From Hyphomicrobiales bacterium (GTDB lineage: Bacteria; Pseudomonadota; Alphaproteobacteria; Rhizobiales; Aestuariivirgaceae): a stretch of 6,430 nucleotides of DNA. The notes below the pieces were generated by a model. It was given only the letters and a program-made list of their open reading frames with translations, was not told where the DNA came from and ran no database searches. This document shows positions 6,168 to 6,430 of this stretch, one piece after another; within the stretch, counting starts at the first letter, position 1; each line of letters opens with the position of its first letter. The position numbers and the translations under genes are program-made. The DNA lies in contig PLXI01000026.1 in NCBI GenBank assembly GCA_003151375.1, positions 4,015 through 10,444 of the forward strand, written 5' to 3'.

Positions 6168-6182
6168 TTAATCATTTGTTAA
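6168..6182. promoter_or_regulatory. CtrA box 1 (TTAA-N7-TTAA) upstream of the peptidase gene
   Basis: The plus strand reads TTAA-TCATTTG-TTAAC, a perfect match to the established CtrA consensus TTAA-N7-TTAAC. It ends 12 bases before the peptidase ATG at 6156, so it would lie over the promoter's downstream part, the transcription start or the leader. Its centre (6175) is 35 bases from that of box 2. Binding is inferred from the match. Confidence 0.7.
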
Positions 6183-6202
6183 CGCATTTGGCGAGAGCAG
6201 AG

Positions 6203-6217
6203 TTAATCAATGGTTAA
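6203..6217. promoter_or_regulatory. CtrA box 2 (TTAA-N7-TTAA) upstream of the peptidase gene
   Basis: On the minus strand this reads TTAA-CCATTGA-TTAAC, also a perfect consensus CtrA site, 46 bases upstream of the peptidase ATG. In known CtrA-activated promoters a box often covers the -35 region, and this one is in the right place to do that for a start near 6178. It is 89 bases from the ATG of the divergent ArsR-type gene, less well placed for it. Confidence 0.7.
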
Positions 6218-6271
6218 TATGTGGCGGAAACCCGGCAGGATTCATCGGCTACTCATGCATCAAAATAGTTC

Positions 6272-6300
6272 TTGACTTAACAGTTAGTCTGCACTAACCG
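6272..6300 (+). promoter_or_regulatory. Candidate promoter of the ArsR-type gene
   Basis: TTGACT (6272-6277) matches five of six bases of the -35 consensus. Seventeen bases on, TAACCG (6295-6300) is a poor -10, but it is the only hexamer at that distance. Transcription would then start about at the ATG (6307), and no Shine-Dalgarno precedes that ATG, which fits a leaderless mRNA. The operator repeats fill the spacer and the -10. Confidence 0.45.
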
Positions 6301-6305
6301 TTAGT
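6278..6305. promoter_or_regulatory. Nested palindromic operator of the ArsR-type repressor
   Basis: Two odd-centred palindromes lie side by side: TAAC-A-GTTA (6278-6286, centre 6282) and ACTAAC-C-GTTAGT (6293-6305, centre 6299), 17 bases apart. Between them GTTAGT-CTGC-ACTAAC (6283-6298) forms a third dyad from the same half-sites. The array overlaps the promoter and abuts the start codon, the expected place for autorepression by a dimeric winged-helix repressor. That the adjacent regulator binds it is inference. Confidence 0.6.
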
Positions 6306-6306
6306 C

Positions 6307-6430
6307 ATGACTTACTCATCAGCAGCAATCAAAGCCTTCAGCGCCCTTGGCGATCCCACACGGCGCGATATTTTTCAAAGACTGGCCAGCGGCCCATCAG
6401 CCGTTGGCGATCTGGCCAGAGGCTTGCCGT
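6307..6430 (+). CDS. ArsR-family transcriptional regulator (3' truncated by window edge)
   Basis: Forty-one codons are visible, starting MTYSSAAIKAFSALGDPTRR. AFSALGDPTRRDIFQRLASGPSAVGDLARG is the typical first part of an ArsR-type winged helix-turn-helix: helix 1, the ALGDPTRR motif, then the start of the recognition unit. No metal-binding CXC motif is visible in this part, where metal-sensing members carry it further along, so the ligand cannot be judged. ArsR proteins with this style of N-terminus are often paired with a downstream SRPBCC/AHSA1-domain gene, but that region is outside the window. It is divergent from the peptidase gene across 150 bases. The ATG lacks a Shine-Dalgarno and probably begins a leaderless transcript. 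The operator array immediately upstream suggests autoregulation. Confidence 0.85.
   Translation, partial: MTYSSAAIKAFSALGDPTRRDIFQRLASGPSAVGDLARGLP

Noticed and set aside
1..6430. tRNA, rRNA, CRISPR array, insertion sequence, prophage or defence-system signatures.
   Set aside because: No repeats with regular spacing, no transposase or integrase motifs, no tRNA-like cloverleaf and no nuclease or toxin genes were seen on reading both strands.

Overview
The window looks like chromosomal DNA of an alphaproteobacterium, probably of the order Hyphomicrobiales (Rhizobiales). The basis is the combination of a ChpT histidine phosphotransferase (the CckA-ChpT-CtrA relay is alphaproteobacterial), an EipA/DUF1134 periplasmic barrel, a BTLCP-type transglutaminase-like peptidase, and perfect CtrA boxes. 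Base composition is balanced and coding is dense. I see no tRNA, rRNA, CRISPR array, insertion sequence or phage gene. No gap between genes exceeds about 165 bases.

Layout. (1) 1-1048, plus strand: the tail of an upstream gene, then a family 2 glycosyltransferase that probably belongs to a surface-polysaccharide cluster to the left. (2) 1054-1518, minus: a small secreted DUF2147-like protein. (3) 1555-2184, plus: a six-helix DUF2306 membrane protein, divergent from the previous gene. (4) 2132-3046, minus: a membrane-anchored coiled-coil protein whose 3' end overlaps the DUF2306 gene by 53 bases on the opposite strand. (5) 3210-3803, minus: eipA. (6) 3926-4696, minus: cysQ. (7) 4797-5450, plus: chpT. 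(8) 5452-6156, minus: an exported transglutaminase-like cysteine peptidase, one base from the end of chpT. (9) 6307 to the right edge, plus: the start of an ArsR-family repressor gene behind a palindromic operator.

How the parts fit. The central and right part reads as a cell-cycle and envelope neighbourhood. ChpT passes phosphate to CtrA. EipA is reported to be CtrA-activated and to protect envelope integrity in Brucella, where I recall eipA and chpT being adjacent loci. The peptidase gene beside chpT carries two perfect TTAA-N7-TTAA CtrA boxes in its upstream region. The inferred picture is a locus that encodes part of the CtrA relay beside probable CtrA outputs at the cell surface. The glycosyltransferase, DUF2147 and DUF2306 genes have no evident link to this beyond a shared envelope location.

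Most genes are recognisable families. I found no clearly undescribed system. The best leads are the tandem CtrA boxes on the peptidase gene, the tail-to-tail coding overlap at 2132-2184, and the nested operator with a probably leaderless start at the arsR-type gene.
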